From RGIG426 sp045598965 (GTDB lineage Bacteria > Bacillota > Clostridia > Oscillospirales > Acutalibacteraceae), in assembly GCA_045598965.1 (NCBI GenBank), contig JAZRVH010000031.1, forward strand, positions 1 to 27,930: DNA of 27,930 nt, written 5' to 3'. A model generated the notes under the pieces. That model ran no database searches, had not been told where the DNA came from, and saw only the letters and a list, made by a program, of their open reading frames with translations. Below, one piece after another: positions 16,427-25,844 of the stretch (position 1 is the first letter of the stretch; each line of letters opens with the position of its first letter). The translations under genes and the position numbers were made by a program.

Positions 16427-18085
16427 TTATTCTATCGACAAAATATAGTAGTACACCGGTTGACCGCCCGAAAGAAGCGTAATCTCAATATCGTCACCCA
16501 CACGGGATTTGATTGCCTCAACCGCTTCGGCAGCTTGTTCCTCGGTGACATCCTCACCGTACATCAACGTGATAAAAGCGGTATCCTCACCGGCCGCCTT
16601 ACGCTTTTGGATTAACGATTTAGCAAGCTTGCCCACCGCTTTCAGCAGGTCGTTTTCCACACACGCCAGCTTGCCGCCGTCCATCGCAAGGATTTGTCCC
16701 TCTTTGATGTTGCGGCCCTCAAAGTTACTGTCACGGGCGGCAAAGGTCAACTGTCCGACAGACACACCGTCCGCCGCTTTGCCCATCATAAGCAAGTTTT
16801 CCTCCACCGAAGCGGTGGGGTCAAACGCCAACATCGCCGACATTCCCTGAGGAACCGAACGAGTGGGCAACACGTGCACCTCTCGGTCGGAAAGCGGAAT
16901 CGCCTGCTCCGCCGCTAAAATGATGTTTTTATTGTTGGGGAACACATACACCACCTTGCCGGCGGTTGCCTCAATCGCCTGCAAAATGTCCTCGGTGGAC
17001 GGGTTCATCGTCTGTCCGCCGGACACCACCTGACTACAACCGAGGTCGGAAAATAGGGCTTGCAATCCCTCTCCGGCGGCAACCGCCACAAAGCTATATT
17101 CCTCCGTCGCCTCCACGGGAGTGGGGGGAGCAATCTCCTCTCCGGCATCGTCGCCGACCCACGCCGCATTTTGGTGTTGGATACGCATATTTTCCACTTT
17201 CACCGTTTCAAACGAACCGTATTCAATCGCCTCGTGGAGCACACGGCCGGGATCGTTCGTATGTACGTGAACCTTGATGATTTCGTCATCGTCCACCACC
17301 ACAACACAATCGCCCACCGACTCCAAAAAAGCACGAAGCTTCAGCGGGTCATTCTCATTTTCACGGGCAACAATAAACTCGGTGCAATAGGTAAAGCGGA
17401 TGTCGGTTTCAAAAGAACCAGCGGCAGAAACCGCTTTTTGGGGAGTGGCAGAAGCAGAAACATCGCCCTCTTTGATAGCACCGCCCTCGAACACATCCTT
17501 CATCGCACGCAGGATAATGCACAAGCCACGGCCGCCGGCATCCACCACGCCCGCTTTTTTCAACTGGGGCAACAAATCGGGAGTGCGGGCCAAAGATGCC
17601 TCCGCCTCATCACAAATAACCGACCACACCGAAAGTGCATCGCCATCCGCAAGAGCCGCCGCCTTACCGGCAGCCGCCGCCTCACGGGATACGGTCAAAA
17701 TCGTACCCTCCGTGGGTTTCATAACCGCTTTGTAGGCGGCATCCACGCCCATTTCCAAAGCGGCGGCAAGAGCGGTTCCGTCCGCCTCATCCATACCTTT
17801 CAGTCCTTTGGACATTCCACGGAACAGCAAAGACAAAATCACGCCGGAGTTACCTCTCGCTCCACGCAACATTGCCGATGCCGCCGTATCCGCAGCGGCA
17901 GTTACCGTGGTATCTCCCAAACGAGACAGCTCACGACCGGCATTGCCGATGGTCATAGACATATTTGTACCCGTATCGCCATCCGGTACGGGAAACACGT
18001 TCAGGGCATCTACCGCCTGCTTTTCGCTTGCCAAGGTGTTGGCAGCAGAAATCAGGGCATCCCGAAAAAGATTACCGTTTATCAA
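16427..18085 (-). CDS. fakA: Fatty acid kinase catalytic subunit FakA (DhaL/DegV-type)
   Basis: FakA phosphorylates fatty acids bound to FakB partners so that they can enter phospholipid synthesis. The 552-residue length is typical. The N-terminal DhaL-type ATP-binding domain (about 1-200) has PVPDGDTGTNM at 33-42 with the metal-binding aspartates, and GARGNSGVILS further on. The middle and C-terminal domains contain KVHVHTNDPG and FPNNKNI, as in the YloV/FakA family. The start is TTG at 18085, with GAGGTGA a proper distance upstream. It lies 27 nt after the Asp23-like gene, the arrangement found in Bacillus (yloU-yloV) and most Firmicutes. No fakB (DegV) gene is in the window. It is the last gene before the fold-back element. 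Confidence 0.92.
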   Translation of the reverse strand: MINGNLFRDALISAANTLASEKQAVDALNVFPVPDGDTGTNMSMTIGNAGRELSRLGDTTVTAAADTAASAMLRGARGNSGVILSLLFRGMSKGLKGMDEADGTALAAALEMGVDAAYKAVMKPTEGTILTVSREAAAAGKAAALADGDALSVWSVICDEAEASLARTPDLLPQLKKAGVVDAGGRGLCIILRAMKDVFEGGAIKEGDVSASATPQKAVSAAGSFETDIRFTYCTEFIVARENENDPLKLRAFLESVGDCVVVVDDDEIIKVHVHTNDPGRVLHEAIEYGSFETVKVENMRIQHQNAAWVGDDAGEEIAPPTPVEATEEYSFVAVAAGEGLQALFSDLGCSQVVSGGQTMNPSTEDILQAIEATAGKVVYVFPNNKNIILAAEQAIPLSDREVHVLPTRSVPQGMSAMLAFDPTASVEENLLMMGKAADGVSVGQLTFAARDSNFEGRNIKEGQILAMDGGKLACVENDLLKAVGKLAKSLIQKRKAAGEDTAFITLMYGEDVTEEQAAEAVEAIKSRVGDDIEITLLSGGQPVYYYILSIE

Positions 18086-18112
18086 GTGGGTTCACCTCGT
18101 TTTCTCTGTCGA

Positions 18113-18466
18113 TTACTCGGTTTTCATACCGTCAACAAACACGTTGACACGTTTCACGTCTAAGCCGGTCACGCTTTCCACGGTATAGCGTACCTTGTTC
18201 ACAATGCTTTTGGAAATTTCGGAAATGTTCATTCCGTAAATCACCGCAATGTGCAAATCCACCACAAGGCTTTCGCCCTCGCTGTGCACTTGAATTCCCT
18301 CGTCCGCATAGGTGCGGCGGAATAACAGAGAACGAATCCCCTGTTTTGCACCAGTTTTCACCATTCCCGCCACGCCGTAACACGAGGAAACTGCGTGTCC
18401 GATGAGGTTAGAAAAATATTCCTGCGAAATCTCAATAGTGCCCAAATGGTTTTCCAAAGTGATCAT
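18113..18466 (-). CDS. Asp23/Gls24 family protein (YloU-like)
   Basis: A 117-residue protein with the Asp23/Gls24 fold. It opens with NHLGTIEISQEYFSNLIGHA and has the CYGVAGM and VDLHIAVIYGMNISEISKSI segments and VTGLDVKRVNVFVDG at the end, all characteristic of YloU. These proteins are associated with the envelope or with the neighbouring fatty acid kinase; their exact action is not settled. ATG at 18466 has an AAAGGGGT binding site upstream. Only 18 nt separate it from the stop of the preceding lipoprotein gene, so it is probably read on the long transcript from 23956-23984. Confidence 0.92.
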   Translation of the reverse strand: MITLENHLGTIEISQEYFSNLIGHAVSSCYGVAGMVKTGAKQGIRSLLFRRTYADEGIQVHSEGESLVVDLHIAVIYGMNISEISKSIVNKVRYTVESVTGLDVKRVNVFVDGMKTE

Positions 18467-18484
18467 ATCGTTTACCCCTTTCTA

Positions 18485-20005
18485 TCAGGTGAATATCCAT
18501 TGTTCTGCATGGCTGAATGCGAAAGCTCCGGTAGGACAAAGCCCCGTCAGCCGTTTGGAAGAAAGCAACAGCCCTTGACCGTAGCATAACGGCAAAAACG
18601 GTGCTTCCTTTATGAATGCTTCGGTGAAGGCTTCGGCGGTCAACTCGCCGTTTTTATACCGTCTCCAAAGCTCTCTGCCGCCGGAGGATACGCCGAAAGA
18701 AGCTCCTCCTCCCGCCAGCACCGCATCCAGCGACAACGTATTCGGCAAGCGAACCTCGCCGAGATACATATCGTAATTTCCGCTAAAAAGTCTCGCCTTA
18801 TAGTCTTCGTCCGACAGGGCTTTTACGCTGACCTGCATACCGGCGGCTTTCAACTCTTTGGCAATTTCATCAGCGGCGGCCTTGTGCATAGGATTTTGTT
18901 TGCGGCACAAAAGCTCCGCCGAAAGTCGATTTTTTACCGTTCCGTTTTCGGTAACATTATAGCCGTTTTTCTTCCAAACCGCCACCGCACCGGCAACGTT
19001 CTGGGTCAGGCTGGCTCCCGTCACGTTTTTCACAACCGCACCCGTAGGGCAAAACGGCGTTGCCGTCGGCACAGCGTATCCGGAAAATCCCACCGCCGAC
19101 ACATCGGTGCGGCTAAGGGCGTCGCATACCGATTTTCGAATAGCGGCACCGGTCCACGGGGCACGATTTGCATTAAACCCCAAATACACAAGATACGGAA
19201 GCGTCACCGGCGAAAGCGTTACGTTTGTCACCGTGCGAGGCACCGCTCCGTCCGCCAAATCGTCGGCATAGGCACAAATCGTTCCCGATTCGAGGGCGAA
19301 TTGCAACTCCTCCCGACGGCTGATATTTTGCAGTTCAAAGTTGTCGATTTTCACAGCCTGTTTGGCGTAGGGGTTTTTCTCCAACGCCGTTTTTTTCGTG
19401 TTCAGGCGATACGCACCTGTTCCCACCGTGCGGTTTTTGACCGCTTTTACCACCGGGAAGCTGAGTGCCGCCTCGTAATACGGCACCGCACTCGTCAGCG
19501 TCACCGCAAGCGTACGGTCATCCTTTGCCGTAACGCTTGCCACATCCGCCACCAAATCGGCATAACTCTCCGACCGGCAGGCGAGGCGGAACGACGTTAC
19601 CACATCCGCTGATTTCAGCACGGATTTCTCCGAAAATCGTATATTCTTTTTCAGCGTGACCGTCAAATGGGTTTTGTCTTTTTTCTCGATTTTTTCCGCA
19701 AGGCAAAGCGTAGCGGAAAAATCCTCATTCACGGTTGTAAGCCCCTCAAACATAAGGGGCACAAGCTCCCGATTTACACGGGTTTTCGCCTCATAAGGCG
19801 ACAGCGAATCGCTTTTATCAAAGCAAAGAGCGGGCGTCGAGGAGAGCTTTTTCGCCGTTGTGGTAGCCACGGTGGTGGTTGTCACAACCGCCGTCGTCGT
19901 GGGCTCCGTCAACGTGGAGGTCTCCCCCTCGCCGGCACAGCCGACCAATACGGCACACAGGGACATCGCCGCAAAAGCCGCCGTTAGGCGTAACCATCGG
20001 TTCAC
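18485..20005 (-). CDS. Solute-binding lipoprotein, peptide/oligopeptide (family 5) type
   Basis: The 506-residue product has a lipoprotein signal ending VLVG before C23, then a Thr-rich linker (about 30-52), then a family 5 solute-binding fold. The early SLSPYEAK..LVPLMFEGLTT segment and the central TGAYRL and YLGFNANRAPW segments are typical of DppA/OppA proteins. It would be tethered outside and bind peptides or related ligands. No permease or ATPase genes lie nearby, so it is an orphan. The GTG start at 20005 overlaps the stop of the glycosyltransferase gene (GTGA), which suggests coupled translation. GGAGG lies at 20016-20020. Sequence similarity beyond the fold is not strong by eye, and the ligand is unknown. 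Confidence 0.82.
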   Translation of the reverse strand: MNRWLRLTAAFAAMSLCAVLVGCAGEGETSTLTEPTTTAVVTTTTVATTTAKKLSSTPALCFDKSDSLSPYEAKTRVNRELVPLMFEGLTTVNEDFSATLCLAEKIEKKDKTHLTVTLKKNIRFSEKSVLKSADVVTSFRLACRSESYADLVADVASVTAKDDRTLAVTLTSAVPYYEAALSFPVVKAVKNRTVGTGAYRLNTKKTALEKNPYAKQAVKIDNFELQNISRREELQFALESGTICAYADDLADGAVPRTVTNVTLSPVTLPYLVYLGFNANRAPWTGAAIRKSVCDALSRTDVSAVGFSGYAVPTATPFCPTGAVVKNVTGASLTQNVAGAVAVWKKNGYNVTENGTVKNRLSAELLCRKQNPMHKAAADEIAKELKAAGMQVSVKALSDEDYKARLFSGNYDMYLGEVRLPNTLSLDAVLAGGGASFGVSSGGRELWRRYKNGELTAEAFTEAFIKEAPFLPLCYGQGLLLSSKRLTGLCPTGAFAFSHAEQWIFT

Positions 20006-20925
20006 CGTTTTTCGTCCTCCCGTCGGTCACAGATAAGGTAACGTGGACGTCCTTTGACCTCATCATAAATACGGGCAACATACAGTCCCAAAATGCTGAG
20101 ACTTATCATAATGCACGCACCGATAAAAAGCTGTAACAAAATCACGGTAGAGAAACCGGGGGCGGCACCCATAAAATACTGCACCACTGTTTCAACCGCA
20201 AGCACAACCGCCGCCACACCCATCAACACTCCGAGCCACAAAATGGCGTGAAGCGGAGCGTTGGAATAGGCGGTAATGGAATCGGTGGCGAGCTTCACCA
20301 GTTTCCCGAGCGTCCATTTCGTTTCGCCGCCGGCACGGGGAGCAACCTCAAACGGCAGTTGGCAACGCTTAAAGCCGACCCATGCAGACAGACCACGGAA
20401 AAACGTGTTCCGCTCCGGAAGCTTTTTCCAAGCATCCAGGGCGGCACGGTTCATAAGCTTAAAGTCCGAAGCGGCACCCAGTTCCAATCCCGTGGTTTTG
20501 CGGAACGTACGATAAAACATCTTAGCGGCAAGCTTGTTGGCGAGGGATTCCTTTCCCCTCGAGAGCTTTACGCCCTCCACCACGTCATAACCTTCCTCTT
20601 TCCACAAACGCACCATTTCGGGAATGCACTCCGGCGGATGCTGTAAATCCGCATCCATCACGATAACGGCATCGCCCTCGGCGTTTTCCAAAGCGGCACA
20701 CAATGCCGCCTCCTTGCCGAAGTTGCGGGAAAGACGCAAAATTTCCACATTAGGCAAATCGGAATTCAAACGGCAAAGGGATTCCCAGGAATTGTCCTTT
20801 GAGCCGTCATCCACCAGTAAAAACCGTGCGTCAATCGCATGGTCTTTCATCAGGCGGTCCACCGTGCATACGTTATCGTAAATATACGGCCCTTCGTTAT
20901 AGACCGGCATCACAATGGTAATCAT
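20002..20925 (-). CDS. GT2 glycosyltransferase, DPM1/GtrB-like, with two C-terminal membrane spans
   Basis: The 307-residue product is a family 2 glycosyltransferase: PVYNEG at 7-12, DDGS at 39-42, a DAD metal site in VIVMDADLQHPPE (about 90-95), and two C-terminal spans (about 225-250 and 262-290). Proteins of this build (GtrB, YkoT, CsbB) load a sugar onto undecaprenyl phosphate. A flippase or a GT-C/YfhO-type membrane enzyme then moves or uses it outside. The ATG at 20925 overlaps the yfhO stop (ATGA) and the gene overlaps the next one by 4 nt. The donor sugar cannot be told from sequence. The next-door YfhO-like protein is its likely partner, as in Bacillus CsbB-YfhO. Confidence 0.9.
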   Translation of the reverse strand: MITIVMPVYNEGPYIYDNVCTVDRLMKDHAIDARFLLVDDGSKDNSWESLCRLNSDLPNVEILRLSRNFGKEAALCAALENAEGDAVIVMDADLQHPPECIPEMVRLWKEEGYDVVEGVKLSRGKESLANKLAAKMFYRTFRKTTGLELGAASDFKLMNRAALDAWKKLPERNTFFRGLSAWVGFKRCQLPFEVAPRAGGETKWTLGKLVKLATDSITAYSNAPLHAILWLGVLMGVAAVVLAVETVVQYFMGAAPGFSTVILLQLFIGACIMISLSILGLYVARIYDEVKGRPRYLICDRREDEKR

Positions 20926-23900
20926 GGTTGTTCACCTTCATTTTGTGATTGAATAATCGTATCCTGTATCTGTTCAACCGACGGTGCAAACACCGTTGAT
21001 TCCGCCTCAGCGGCAACCGCCTCCGCCTCTTTCTTGGCGGCTTTTTTCTGTTTAATGCGGTTGATTTTTTTCATCGCCTTTTTCTTGGCACGTTCCCATT
21101 TCTCGGGATTTTTTTGGATGAGAATGAGAAGCACCAACACCAACACACCCACACCAAACAAGACAATTCCATACGTGAGACCCACCGGGAAGAAGGTCAT
21201 GGTAACGGTGTGGTCACCCGGTGCAACGTCAAAGGAGAGCATACTGTTGGCGATGGCGAACGTATCGACTTTCTTGCCGTCGACCTTCACCGTCCAGCCT
21301 TTGTCGTACACGATAGAGGTCATCACCGCACCGTTGCGAGGAGCCGACAGCGTGCCGCTCACTTTCGTATCGGTGAAGGTGTCCACTTTCATTTGGTTCT
21401 CTTTGAGAATCGACATTTGACGCTGATAGACTTCCTCGTTGAGAATCATAGCAAAGATGCTACCGCCACAGCTCGTCTCGGAGTTGAGCGTCACGCTGGC
21501 GGAATCACCCTCTACCACGGCACCCGCATCAATGATGCACGGCTCGTGAGGAGTAATCGTCCAGCTATCCGACGAGTTTTCGCCCGCCGCACCGTAGTTG
21601 GCGGCAACAGAGATGGATTTGGCGGCACGGCAATCCACATAGATATACAGCCGGCCGGGTTGTGTTACCGGCACATTAAAGGTGGCGGTTCCCTCCGACA
21701 TGGAAATACCGGATTTATCCGACACAGAGGCACTGCCGGTCGCTTCCACCTGCAAGCAATCGTACACGTCATGCTGGTCGCCGGTAATGGCGGTCATAAA
21801 CGTGTTGTTGCTTTGATAGGCGTTATAGTAGTTATACGCCCATTGTTTAGCGGCGGAATCCACAAAGTAGCCCACCGAAAGAGCGTCGGGGTTTTCATAA
21901 ATCGTATACGTGGCACTGCCAAGCGTTACACGCTGACGTTCACGCAGTTGCGGCGGGGCTTTGTATTCGCTGTTCATTGCCACATAGCGGATACCGAACA
22001 AGCTGTCGCCCACCGGCACAAAATAACGATACAGATAACTGTTCACGCCGTTGACCGCATAGCCGAGGCTTCCCATGAAGCGGGTATTTTCATACGGGTT
22101 ACTGGACGCAAAAATGGTAATACCGTTGTAATCGTACAACGCCGTATCCGCACACGTGCGGCGAGGCAGGAATTCCACACGGTAGAAGCCGTTATCCGTC
22201 TCGGAATCGCCGAACGCCTCCATCTGATCCACGGCACTTTGCAATGCCTTGGTCGTATCGTTGTCCACGTAATCGGCGTGGTTGGTGAAATATTCGTTGG
22301 AATTCAGCTTTACAAGCGTCTTGTTGGTGGCGGTAACCATTTCCGCTACCACCACAACGAGCAGCAAAATCATTCCCGCATCTTTCAGCAGTTTCTTTTG
22401 GCTGATCATAAAGGTAACCAGTGCATACAGTGCGATAAGCCCGAAGCTGATATACAGCGACGCAAAGGCGTATTCCTCGTTACCGAATTTCTCTTCAAGC
22501 ACCAGGTAAACCGCAATTCCAATCAGCGAGCACACCAACTGCTTCGGTCGAATATCCTCAATGTGCATAAGCGTTTCATAAGCGATAAGGAGCAACACAA
22601 AGCAATAGAGGAACGAGAAACGGTAGGGCAGGTCATTCGGACTGTGCAATCCGTGCCACAAGAGATCGAAGTTGTTCACGCACAAGCTGACCGCCATCAC
22701 CGCCAACAACCCGCCCATCGCCGCACGGCGACGTGCCGGAATGGTTTTGGTAGTGGCAAAAAGCGGCAACAGCAAAATGGAGAACACGCCGCAATAGATG
22801 TTCGGAAGATTACCCGAGCGAATGGTCGGCTTCACGTCATACAAATGACGGCCGAGCAAATCAAAAAGGTCGAAGTTGGTGCCCCACGATGCGGAAAATC
22901 CACCGTCAGAAGCAGAGGTAACGCCGAGGGACATCGCCACCGGCACCAGCAGCAACGCCGCAAGAGCCGCCGCCAAAGCCGAATAGCCGCCAAACCGCAA
23001 AAATCCAATTGCCACATCACGACTCTCGTGTTTTTCACGGAACGTATATACGAGGAAATACAGCACCATAAACACGCACACCATAAAGGCGATATAGTAG
23101 TTTACAAACAGAGCATACGCAAGAGAAATCGTATACAGCAGGAATTTCTTTTCCCGCATCATCTGCTCAAAGCCCATCACAATCAGCGGCAAAACCATAA
23201 TCACGTCCAGCCACATGATGTTCCACGAATAGGCAATCATATACATCATCATGGAAAACATGATAGATACGGCACTGATAGCGTAGGATTTCTGTTTGTA
23301 GGTGTACTGCAGGCAAAGGGCAAAGAAAGCGGCGATCAATGCGTTTTTAAGCAGCGTAATCACCAAAATCGCTTCGGTAAGCAGGTTCTCAGGGAACAAA
23401 AGCAAAATCAGGTTAAAGGGGCTGGCACAATAATAACCGATTAACGGCAAGTAGCTGGCACCCATACCGAGATCAAAGCTATACAGCAAGCTTTGTCCGT
23501 TCAAAATGGTATCCCGCATTTGAGCAAGAAGCGGGGCGTACTGGTGGTGCATATCAACGAGCATCACGCTCTTCGTGCCCACCGGCCACACGCCGAGGAA
23601 GCTATAGCAAAGCACCATACACACAAGAGCCAGCAATCCCGTAAATACCGGGAAATAGGAGTTGGTGTACGCTTCTTCCTCCTCGTCGGTGCTCAAAAAG
23701 CCCAACTGCTTTGCAAGCCACAACGTCGCAAGCGACGCAATCACAATCGCAAACACGATGGGGTAAATGCGTTTTTGGCCTGCCGTCGTCAGCTGTTCCA
23801 GATTCCGACTCAGTTCGTAGATGGCGTAGCAAATCGCCCCGAAAAACACGGCAATGCCGGCATAACGAGGCAGATTATCGCTTTTCAGAAGTTTTTTCAT
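20922..23900 (-). CDS. yfhO: YfhO-family membrane protein, probable polymer-glycosylation GT-C-type enzyme
   Basis: The 992-residue protein has about a dozen spans in residues 1-530 and one at about 908-930, then a Lys-rich cytoplasmic tail (KKKAMKKINRIKQKK). The first outer loop carries LVDMHHQYAPLLAQMRD, the YfhO-family mark (D-x-x-H/Q-Y). YfhO proteins add sugars, delivered on undecaprenyl phosphate by a CsbB-type GT2, to wall or lipoteichoic acids. Here the GT2 gene follows with an ATGA overlap. The start is ATG at 23900 with AAGGAG 10 nt upstream. The promoter at 23956-23984 reads into it and probably into the four genes after it. Which polymer is modified is not visible. Confidence 0.9.
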   Translation of the reverse strand: MKKLLKSDNLPRYAGIAVFFGAICYAIYELSRNLEQLTTAGQKRIYPIVFAIVIASLATLWLAKQLGFLSTDEEEEAYTNSYFPVFTGLLALVCMVLCYSFLGVWPVGTKSVMLVDMHHQYAPLLAQMRDTILNGQSLLYSFDLGMGASYLPLIGYYCASPFNLILLLFPENLLTEAILVITLLKNALIAAFFALCLQYTYKQKSYAISAVSIMFSMMMYMIAYSWNIMWLDVIMVLPLIVMGFEQMMREKKFLLYTISLAYALFVNYYIAFMVCVFMVLYFLVYTFREKHESRDVAIGFLRFGGYSALAAALAALLLVPVAMSLGVTSASDGGFSASWGTNFDLFDLLGRHLYDVKPTIRSGNLPNIYCGVFSILLLPLFATTKTIPARRRAAMGGLLAVMAVSLCVNNFDLLWHGLHSPNDLPYRFSFLYCFVLLLIAYETLMHIEDIRPKQLVCSLIGIAVYLVLEEKFGNEEYAFASLYISFGLIALYALVTFMISQKKLLKDAGMILLLVVVVAEMVTATNKTLVKLNSNEYFTNHADYVDNDTTKALQSAVDQMEAFGDSETDNGFYRVEFLPRRTCADTALYDYNGITIFASSNPYENTRFMGSLGYAVNGVNSYLYRYFVPVGDSLFGIRYVAMNSEYKAPPQLRERQRVTLGSATYTIYENPDALSVGYFVDSAAKQWAYNYYNAYQSNNTFMTAITGDQHDVYDCLQVEATGSASVSDKSGISMSEGTATFNVPVTQPGRLYIYVDCRAAKSISVAANYGAAGENSSDSWTITPHEPCIIDAGAVVEGDSASVTLNSETSCGGSIFAMILNEEVYQRQMSILKENQMKVDTFTDTKVSGTLSAPRNGAVMTSIVYDKGWTVKVDGKKVDTFAIANSMLSFDVAPGDHTVTMTFFPVGLTYGIVLFGVGVLVLVLLILIQKNPEKWERAKKKAMKKINRIKQKKAAKKEAEAVAAEAESTVFAPSVEQIQDTIIQSQNEGEQP

Positions 23901-23955
23901 ACCGAGAATTCTCCTTGCATGCTTTAATAATATAAAAGCTTTATAAGTAAAGAAC

Positions 23956-23984
23956 AGTATATCACATTATTTTCGATTTGACAA
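23956..23984 (-). promoter_or_regulatory. Promoter of the yfhO-fakA run
   Basis: Minus strand TTGTCA (23984-23979) and TATACT (23961-23956), 17-nt spacer, 55 nt before the yfhO start. It lies in the 99-nt gap after the hemW stop. No terminator for hemW is seen in that gap. Confidence 0.8.
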
Positions 23985-23999
23985 CTGTTTTTATACATT

Positions 24000-25103
24000 T
24001 TACAAAATTGCTGTAAAAATTGTGTTGGAAACCAAAAATCCCTCCGCCGAAAGACGAATACCGTCATCGTCCACCGTCACAAGAGAAGCAGGTAACCGTT
24101 TCGCCTTTTCTCGCCACAAAGCGGGAATGGGTTCGCCAAATCTTTCGGCAAACAGCGATTCCGACAGTCCTTGCCGCAACCGAAGCCGCAACAAGGCGTA
24201 TTCCTCTTTCGAACCGGCAGGAAACTCGCTGTCCTCCTCCGCAAGCGGCGAGAGTGTCCCCGCTAAATAGCCGCCCAAATCCCGTGGAAAATAGGTTCGT
24301 TTTCCCTTATAAAATGCGTGCGATGCCGGGCCAAACCCGAGATATTCCTCTCCATTCCAGTATTTCAAATTATGGCGACTTTCATAACCGGGCAACGCAA
24401 AGTTCGAGATTTCGTACTGGCAAAACCCCTCATCCCGAAGAGCCTCCACCGCCGTTAGATACAGCGTTGCCGTCTCATCCTCATCCGGCAAAATCAGCGG
24501 TTTGGCGGCAAAGGGGGTGCCCGGTTCGATTTTCAAAAGATATGCCGATACGTGGGAAACGCCCCACGACGCCACGGTTTTTACTGCTCTTTTCACCGTT
24601 TCGGGCGTCTGATTTTCTATTCCGAGCATCAAGTCAACCGACACATTATGAATCCCGCAATCGTGGGCGGCTCTCACCGCCGCTTCTGCTTGTGCCGCCG
24701 TATGCCGCCGTCCCAAAGAGCGGAGCATCTCCTCCTGTGTGGCCTGCACGCCAACGCTCACACGGTTACCGCCCGCCGACGAAAAGCCCGAAAACACCTC
24801 CGGCAAATCATCGCCGGGGTTGGCTTCCATCGTAATTTCCGCTGTCGGCGGCAGAGAAAACGCCTCTTTCGCCGCCGAAACAAGGGCGGATATTCGCTCG
24901 CCCCCCAAAAGGGAAGGCGTGCCCCCGCCAAAATACAACGTATCCGCCGTCACACGACCGGCATATGTGCAAAAGCCCGCTTTCAACGCTTTCACATACG
25001 CATCCTTTGTTGTCTCATCCGACGCAAGAGAATAAAAATCGCAATAGGGGCATTTTTTTATACAAAACGGGATATGCACATACACTCCCACCGGTTTAGA
25101 CAT
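24000..25103 (-). CDS. hemW: HemW-type radical SAM protein (heme chaperone)
   Basis: The 367-residue product has the radical SAM iron-sulfur motif C14-IKK-C18-PY-C21. The HemW signature RHNLKYWNGEEYLGFGPASHAF lies in its second half. HemW proteins, often called oxygen-independent coproporphyrinogen oxidase, bind heme and are now viewed as heme-delivery proteins. The C-terminal HemN-like region is shortened, as usual for HemW. The ATG at 25103 overlaps the end of the biotin ligase gene by 8 nt, and GAGGAGTG lies upstream. It is the last gene of a three-gene run with the biotin ligase and the phosphodiesterase. Confidence 0.93.
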   Translation of the reverse strand: MSKPVGVYVHIPFCIKKCPYCDFYSLASDETTKDAYVKALKAGFCTYAGRVTADTLYFGGGTPSLLGGERISALVSAAKEAFSLPPTAEITMEANPGDDLPEVFSGFSSAGGNRVSVGVQATQEEMLRSLGRRHTAAQAEAAVRAAHDCGIHNVSVDLMLGIENQTPETVKRAVKTVASWGVSHVSAYLLKIEPGTPFAAKPLILPDEDETATLYLTAVEALRDEGFCQYEISNFALPGYESRHNLKYWNGEEYLGFGPASHAFYKGKRTYFPRDLGGYLAGTLSPLAEEDSEFPAGSKEEYALLRLRLRQGLSESLFAERFGEPIPALWREKAKRLPASLVTVDDDGIRLSAEGFLVSNTIFTAIL

Positions 25104-25842
25104 ACCCGTACACTCCTCTCACGGACACCTCGCCCGCACCAACAGCACGAACCGCTCCCGCTTGGTCGGCGACAAGCAGATTTCCCTCATCGTCCACACC
25201 GACCGCCGTTCCCTCAAAAAGCGGCAAGCCGTCGGGCGACAAAACCGTCACCGCCTTATTCAGCGTAAGGCAGGCAGACTCGTATTCTTGCCGCAATGCC
25301 GAAAACCCCTCTGCTTCGAAGGTTTTAAGCACCTCAGCCAGTGCCGCCGTGATAGCGGTTGCTACCGCTTTCGGCGTAGCAGTCACTCCCGCTGTCGATA
25401 ACAAAGAGCCGCCGTAAGGAAGCCCTTTTTCGTCAAAAAACGAAGCGGGTTGTGTAAGGTTTAGTCCGATACCGATAACGGTTGCACTTCGGTTCCCCAC
25501 AATTCCCTCACATAAAATGCCACCGATTTTGCAACCGCTGCATATACTGTCATTAGGCCATTTGAGTTCGGTTTTTACCGAAAAATCCCGCAAAAGGGCA
25601 CGGCATACCGCCACTCCGGCGGCAAGCGTCACCCCGCTGGCAAGAGAGCGAGGCACCAGTACCGAAAGTGCCAGTGTTTCGTCGGGAACACTCTCCCACA
25701 CACGCCCAAGGCGTCCTCGTCCCGCCGTTTGACGGTGAGCCGCCACGGCGATAGGCGATGTCAAATCGCCTTTCAAAAACCGCTCTTTCACATAGCCGTT
25801 GGTCGACGGCGTTTCTTCAAGCCATTGTACCGGAATATCCAC
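25096..25842 (-). CDS. birA: Biotin-[acetyl-CoA-carboxylase] ligase without DNA-binding domain
   Basis: This enzyme joins biotin through biotinyl-AMP to a lysine of carboxylase carrier proteins. The product is 248 residues and opens with MDIPVQWLEETPSTN, the ligase start STN motif. GRGRLGR (about residues 42-48) and KWPNDS are the biotinyl-AMP loop and the catalytic segment; GIGLN and a small C-terminal SH3-like domain follow. No helix-turn-helix precedes it, so it is a class I ligase and not a repressor. The start is GTG at 25842, about 7 nt after AAAGGGGG (25850-25857). A longer frame to 25893 would run into the neighbouring gene, and the TTG at 25848 is too close to the binding site. Ends overlap hemW by 8 nt. 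Confidence 0.9.
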   Translation of the reverse strand: MDIPVQWLEETPSTNGYVKERFLKGDLTSPIAVAAHRQTAGRGRLGRVWESVPDETLALSVLVPRSLASGVTLAAGVAVCRALLRDFSVKTELKWPNDSICSGCKIGGILCEGIVGNRSATVIGIGLNLTQPASFFDEKGLPYGGSLLSTAGVTATPKAVATAITAALAEVLKTFEAEGFSALRQEYESACLTLNKAVTVLSPDGLPLFEGTAVGVDDEGNLLVADQAGAVRAVGAGEVSVRGVYGYV

Positions 25843-25844
25843 CG

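Noticed and set aside
17060..18163. A 367-codon plus-strand frame opposite fakA
   Set aside because: fakA is clearly real with family motifs and a binding site; the opposite frame has none.
21114..23444. A 776-codon open frame on the plus strand opposite yfhO
   Set aside because: It lies in codon register with yfhO and has no ribosome binding site or family. It stays open because yfhO rarely uses TTA, CTA or TCA codons.
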